Positions 60,629 through 64,000 of a stretch of 64,000 bases of DNA are shown here, piece by piece. The stretch is from assembly GCA_035548125.1 (NCBI GenBank), contig DASZTV010000089.1, positions 1-64,000 of the forward strand. The letters are read 5' to 3'. Position 1 is the first letter of the stretch. Each line of letters starts with the position of its first letter. The translations under genes and the position numbers were made by a program. The notes below the pieces were generated by a model, which was not told the origin of the DNA, did not search any database, and saw nothing but the letters and a program-made list of their open reading frames with translations. The DNA comes from DASZTV01 sp035548125 (GTDB lineage: Bacteria > Actinomycetota > Actinomycetes > JAFAQI01).

Positions 60629-60766
60629 CTGTCGAGCGTACGGCCGAGTCGCCCTGATGTTGATCGACTTCGCTTCTCGCGTCGCGCGTCGCGTCGGTGC
60701 AGGATGTTCCCGAGGGGCGACGAAGTGTGACCCCGGTCACGCTGTGCCAAGGTGCTGGAGGTGAAG

Positions 60767-61552
60767 GTGACCGCGCGGACATCCCCCCGTGTTCTCGTCC
60801 TGGTGGCGACCGCCGCTCTCGGCGTGCCGCTGGTCACCACGTCCCCGGGCGCGGTCGCCGCGTCGCGTCCGGCCGCGACGATCCATCCGGCCGGCGAGGT
60901 GAACTTCGGCGGCGTCAGCTGCGAGATCGGCGCGGTCATGCGGCAAGGACACACCGTCTACCTCGCCATCCCGGCATCGTGCGGCGGTATCGACGCGGGC
61001 AAGGTGCAGGACGGCTGCGCCGAGCCGATCACGCCGGCGGGCCTCCCGGTGTCGATCGAGGGCGCGAAGCACCGCGGTCATCTCGTCTACAACTCGTTCA
61101 CCGCGATGCAGAGTCGCGGCGACGTCAGTCCGAACCGCTGCTACTACAACGACCTCGCGTTGGTGAAGGTCAACCGGCATGACCGGCATCGGGTGACTGC
61201 GACGATCCCCGGAACAGGCGCGCCACGCTCGGTCCTCGCCACGCTGCCCAAGAGCGGGACGTCGTTGAAGTTCGGCGCGAACACGGCGACGGCCGGAGCG
61301 ACTCAGCACCAGGGCTGGGTCCTACTCGCCAACACGATGGCGATGCTGAAAACGGCGAACGTCGGTGCGCCCGTGACGATCGGCAACAAGCTGGTCGGCA
61401 TGCTGCTCGTGCTGCCGAAGGGCCCGATACCCATGGTTCCGCTGCTGCAGCAACCCGGCCAGATCTTCAACCTCGCGCGGGCGATCAAGCAGCTGCACAA
61501 GCTGCCGCGGTTCCGCCACGTGCGGTTGGTGCGCGCGGGCGAGCGGATCTAG
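60767..61552 (+). CDS. secreted trypsin-fold protein lacking catalytic residues
   Basis: The 261-residue protein starts at the GTG at 60767, five bases after ggagg. It has a signal peptide (LVLVATAALGVPLVTTSPGAVA). The rest fits a chymotrypsin-type fold: the His site reads PASC (Ser71) where AAHC is usual, Asp is kept in NDLALVKV (Asp129), and the Ser site reads TANVGAPV (Val199) where GDSGGP/GAP is usual. Cysteines at 52, 72, 84 and 125 could form disulfides. It is probably not a protease. It is divergent from pafA and convergent with prcA. Confidence 0.65.
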   Translation: MTARTSPRVLVLVATAALGVPLVTTSPGAVAASRPAATIHPAGEVNFGGVSCEIGAVMRQGHTVYLAIPASCGGIDAGKVQDGCAEPITPAGLPVSIEGAKHRGHLVYNSFTAMQSRGDVSPNRCYYNDLALVKVNRHDRHRVTATIPGTGAPRSVLATLPKSGTSLKFGANTATAGATQHQGWVLLANTMAMLKTANVGAPVTIGNKLVGMLLVLPKGPIPMVPLLQQPGQIFNLARAIKQLHKLPRFRHVRLVRAGERI

Positions 61553-62244
61553 CCAGCGAGCGTCTGCGCCACCGCGGTGTCGCTGAGCCGCCGGAAGGTA
61601 CGACGCGGCCGGCTCCGGTCGAGGATCGCGACCTCGAGCGCATCGGCAGCGATCTCCCGCGGCTCGCCGTCCGCCGCTGCGAGCGTCTGTACGGCGAGGC
61701 GCAGCGCCGCACCGAGATCCATGTCGTCGCTTCGGCCTTCGCGCAGCGCCGTACCGATCTCGTCGGCCGACGCGCCCATCACGACCACGCCTTCCTCATC
61801 GGCGACGCTTCCGTCGTAGGTCAGCCGGTAGAGCTGGTCGCCGGCGGGGGTCTCCCCCACCTCCGCGACGGTGAGCTCCACCTCGAACGGCTTCTCGCCG
61901 CCGCTGGAGAAGATCGTGCCGAGGATCTGGGCGTAGGTGTTGGCGAGGGCGCGTCCGGTCACGTCGCGCCGGTCGTAGGAGTAGCCGCGCAGGTCGGCCA
62001 TGCGTACGCCCGCCACCCGCAGGTTCTCGAACTCGTTGTACTTGCCGACCGCCGCGAAGCCGATGCGGTCGTAGATCTCGGAGATCTTGTGCAGCGCGCT
62101 CGACGGGTTCTCCGTGACGAACAAGATGCCGCCGGCGTAGCTCATCACCAGGACGGCACGACCGCGGGCGATGCCCTTGCGCGCGTAGTCGGCGCGGTCC
62201 TTCATCACCTGCTCGGGTGAGACGTAGCCGAAGGGCATCGTCAT
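61549..62244 (-). CDS. prcA: proteasome subunit alpha
   Basis: The 231-residue protein has the alpha-subunit N-terminal helix (GYVSPEQVMKDRADYARKGI) and the Ntn-hydrolase core without a catalytic Thr (YDRIGFAAVGKYNEFENLRV, VRMADLRGYSYDRRDVTGRA). It forms the gating rings of the 20S particle. It overlaps the end of the opposite pseudo-protease gene by 4 bases and lies 24 bases after prcB. Confidence 0.95.
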   Translation of the reverse strand: MTMPFGYVSPEQVMKDRADYARKGIARGRAVLVMSYAGGILFVTENPSSALHKISEIYDRIGFAAVGKYNEFENLRVAGVRMADLRGYSYDRRDVTGRALANTYAQILGTIFSSGGEKPFEVELTVAEVGETPAGDQLYRLTYDGSVADEEGVVVMGASADEIGTALREGRSDDMDLGAALRLAVQTLAAADGEPREIAADALEVAILDRSRPRRTFRRLSDTAVAQTLAG

Positions 62245-62268
62245 CGCTGGTGGCAGTCCTTCCTGGCT

Positions 62269-63123
62269 CTAGTGAAGCGGCGCTTGCGGGCCGCCGGGGT
62301 TGCTCATCCGCTCCGCGACGACCTGCTCTGTGATGGTGGCGACGTCAGCGTCGTCGAGCTTGCGGAAGCCGTCGGCGGTGACCGCGGTGATCACCGGGAA
62401 GATCCGGCGGGTGAGGTCCGGCCCGCCGGTGGCCGAGTCCTCGTCGGCGGCGTCGTACAACGCCTGGACACAGGCGAGGATCGCGTCGGCCTCGGTGAAG
62501 TCGTCGCGATAGAGCTTCTTGAGGGCGCCGCGGGCGAACACGCTCCCCGAGCCGACCGAGTGGAACGCCCGCTCCTCGTACCGACCACCTGTCACGTCGT
62601 AGGAGAAGATCCGGCCGGCCTTCTCGGGGCTTTCGGCCTCCAGGTCGTAGCCGGCGAACAGCGGTACGACGGCGAGGCCCTGCATCGCCATCGGCAGGTT
62701 GTTGCGGATCAGCAGCGAGAGCCGGTTGGCCTTCCCCTCCAGGCTCAGCGTGACGCCCTCGAGCTTCTCGTAGTGCTCGAGCTCGACCTGGAACAACCGC
62801 ACCAGCTCGATGGCGACCCCGGCGGTCCCTGCGATCCCGACGGCTGAGAACTCGTCGGCCTGGAAGACCTTCTCCATGTCGCGCTGGGCGATGAGGTTGC
62901 CCATCGTCGCGCGACGGTCGCCGGCGAGGATCACGCCGCCGGTGTGAGCGACCGCAACGATCGTCGTGCCATGCGGCGCGTCGATCGGGGTCGCACCCGC
63001 CATCACCTGGGCGCGCTTGCCGGGCAGCAAGTCGGGCGCGTGGCTGGACAGGAAGTCGCTGAACGACGAGGAACCCGGCTGAAAGAACGCTGCGGGAAGC
63101 GTCGTGCCATCGGAGAGATCCAC
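62269..63123 (-). CDS. prcB: proteasome subunit beta
   Basis: The 284-residue precursor has a 52-residue propeptide and the active-site Thr53 exposed after cleavage in DAPHG/TTIVAVAHTGGVI. The core follows with LAGDRRATMGNLIAQRDMEK and YDVTGGRYEERAFHSVGSGS. It is the proteolytic subunit. It starts at a GTG, 22 bases after a tiny ORF that follows pup. Confidence 0.95.
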   Translation of the reverse strand: MDLSDGTTLPAAFFQPGSSSFSDFLSSHAPDLLPGKRAQVMAGATPIDAPHGTTIVAVAHTGGVILAGDRRATMGNLIAQRDMEKVFQADEFSAVGIAGTAGVAIELVRLFQVELEHYEKLEGVTLSLEGKANRLSLLIRNNLPMAMQGLAVVPLFAGYDLEAESPEKAGRIFSYDVTGGRYEERAFHSVGSGSVFARGALKKLYRDDFTEADAILACVQALYDAADEDSATGGPDLTRRIFPVITAVTADGFRKLDDADVATITEQVVAERMSNPGGPQAPLH

Positions 63124-63145
63124 CCGCCTACCCTGTCACGACTTG

Positions 63146-63256
63146 CTAGGCGGCGGAGTGCTGACCCGCGTACTCGATCACAACACCGATGCCGTAACGG
63201 TCGCGAAGGTGAAACTCGCGGGTGCTGCTCGGAGAATTTTGCGAATAGTTACTCAC
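63146..63256 (-). CDS. putative 36-residue protein coupled to pup
   Basis: A GTG overlaps the pup stop codon by 4 bases (GTGA). It opens a 36-codon frame ending in TAG, 22 bases before prcB. The product begins MSNYSQNSPSS and continues REFHLRDRYGIGVVIEYAGQ. The first ten codons are AT-rich; the rest follow genome-like codon use. The exact overlap and the position inside the proteasome operon favour translation. The shortness and lack of a known family leave doubt. Confidence 0.45.
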   Translation of the reverse strand: MSNYSQNSPSSTREFHLRDRYGIGVVIEYAGQHSAA

Positions 63257-63462
63257 TGGCCCCCCTTCTGTACGTAGCCGCGCACAAAGTCCTCGGCATT
63301 CGCCTCTAAAACCGAGTCGATTTCGTCGAGGATGTCGTCGACATCGTCAGAAAGTTCGGCCTGGCGCTCCTGCACGTCCGAGGTGTCGAGGTCTTCGACC
63401 TCCTCGACCTCTTCGCTCTGGCGCGACGCGCGCTTCTGACCGCCTTCATCACGGGTCGCCAT
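63253..63462 (-). CDS. pup: prokaryotic ubiquitin-like protein Pup
   Basis: The 69-residue protein is highly charged and disordered in its first half. It has the Mpa-binding helix region (QAELSDDVDDILDEIDSVLE) and the invariant end FVRGYVQKGGQ. The C-terminal Gln must be deamidated by Dop before PafA can use it. A strong ribosome-binding site (aggagg) precedes the ATG. Confidence 0.96.
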   Translation of the reverse strand: MATRDEGGQKRASRQSEEVEEVEDLDTSDVQERQAELSDDVDDILDEIDSVLEANAEDFVRGYVQKGGQ

Positions 63463-63552
63463 CAGATGCCTCCTGTCGCGCGGAACGCGCCTGCGCAGAG
63501 TGTGGTGCTGGTGATCTCAAAGTTACTCGCCGGCACCGACGAAGAAGCGCAC

Positions 63553-64000
63553 CTAGTGCGACGTGCCGGCGATCTCGTCGACCAGCTGGGCGGCGGTCTC
63601 GCAGCGCGCCAGCAGGCTCTCGACGTGGGCCTTCGTCCCGCGCAGCGGTTCGAGCATCGGGACCCGCTGCAGCGAGTCGCGACCGACATCGAAGATCACC
63701 GAGTCCCAGGAAGCCGCGGCGACGTCGGCGCCGTACTTCGACAGGCACCGGCCCCGGAAGTAGGCCCGGGTGTCCGTCGGAGGCTCGACGATTGCACGGT
63801 CGATCTCCTCGTCGGAGACCAGGCGTCGCATCCGGCCTCGCGCGACCAGCCGGTTGTAGAGGCCCTTGTCCGGCCGGACGTCGCTGTACTGCAGGTCGAC
63901 CAGGTGGAGCTTGGGAGCGCTCCAGTCGAGCCCCTCCCGGTCGCGGTAGCCCTCGAGCAGCGACAACTTCGCGACCCAGTCCAGCTCGCCCGACAGCGAC
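63553..64000 (-). CDS. dop: Pup deamidase/depupylase Dop (3' part)
   Basis: The C-terminal ~148 residues of Dop are present; the gene runs past the window edge. Diagnostic stretches are LDWSAPKLHLVDLQYSDVRP, DKGLYNRLVARGRMRRLVSD, and PPTDTRAYFRGRCLSKYGAD. Dop deamidates the Pup C-terminus and removes Pup from substrates. Its place just before pup is the standard order. Confidence 0.94.
   Translation of the reverse strand, partial: SLSGELDWVAKLSLLEGYRDREGLDWSAPKLHLVDLQYSDVRPDKGLYNRLVARGRMRRLVSDEEIDRAIVEPPTDTRAYFRGRCLSKYGADVAAASWDSVIFDVGRDSLQRVPMLEPLRGTKAHVESLLARCETAAQLVDEIAGTSH

Overview
The window is chromosomal DNA of a high-GC actinobacterium. Gene order supports this: tlyA-nadK-recN-steA-steB ... 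pyrG-nudix ... xerD-parA ... scpA-scpB-rluB ... cmk ... der, then gcvH-FHA(garA)-merR-bfn-merR-gcvP, then exonuclease-helY-tatC-tatA-pafC-pafB-pafA-prcA-prcB-pup-dop. These are the conserved blocks known from Mycobacterium (Rv1694-Rv1713, Rv1826-Rv1832, Rv2089c-Rv2112c), but they are packed together differently here. The murJ/glycosyltransferase genes inside the ste cluster and the frequent GTG starts with 4-bp overlaps suggest a soil actinobacterium of the Frankiales/Jatrophihabitans/Sporichthya sort. I cannot fix the genus from the sequence alone.

Layout. 1-560: end of an rRNA operon (23S 3' end, 5S, strong terminator). 586-5591: TPR protein, Ssb-like protein, DUF1015, SCP2-like, small acidic protein, TlyA and NAD kinase. 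5681-8496: a Tat-exported DUF1800/DUF1501 pair. 8565-10298: recN. 10345-16026: a tightly overlapping envelope/cytokinesis cassette (SteA, SteB, MraY/WecA-like, MurJ-like, GT4). 16103-20569: pyrG, Nudix hydrolase, alanine dehydrogenase, xerD. 20728-24943: ParA, a small putative DNA-binding partner, a degenerate site-2-protease-like membrane protein, ScpA, ScpB and RluB (chromosome partition and condensation). 25156-29348: chorismate mutase, prephenate dehydrogenase, Cmk, acyltransferase, Der. 29428-33284: tRNA-Pro, phosphatidyltransferase, GcvH, FHA protein, two MerR-type regulators, bifunctional nuclease. 33418-36506: tandem glycine riboswitch and gcvP. 36514-36756: DUF5999.

36949-39159 is a small accessory island. 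It holds an HUH-type replication initiator, an HNH nuclease and an unrecognised helical protein, and is bounded by a 15-bp direct repeat. No integrase is visible. It is the best candidate for a poorly described element in the window.

39310-50738: RbpA with a SigR-like promoter, Lnt, sulfotransferase/Lrp pair, flavin oxidoreductase, MFS and MscS transporters, acyl-CoA dehydrogenase, M24 peptidase, enoyl-CoA hydratase, 5'-3' exonuclease. 50724-64000: HelY helicase, lipid kinase, TatC/TatA, PafC/PafB, DUF3866, and the Pup-proteasome locus (PafA, PrcA, PrcB, Pup, Dop). That locus also holds an inactive trypsin-fold protein and a very small ORF coupled to pup.

A recurrent 19-bp interrupted palindrome (CTC-N9-TTGAG core) lies upstream of the FHA and second MerR genes. 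It recurs inside parA and plsC, in unusually AT-rich rare-codon patches, and once in an intergenic region.
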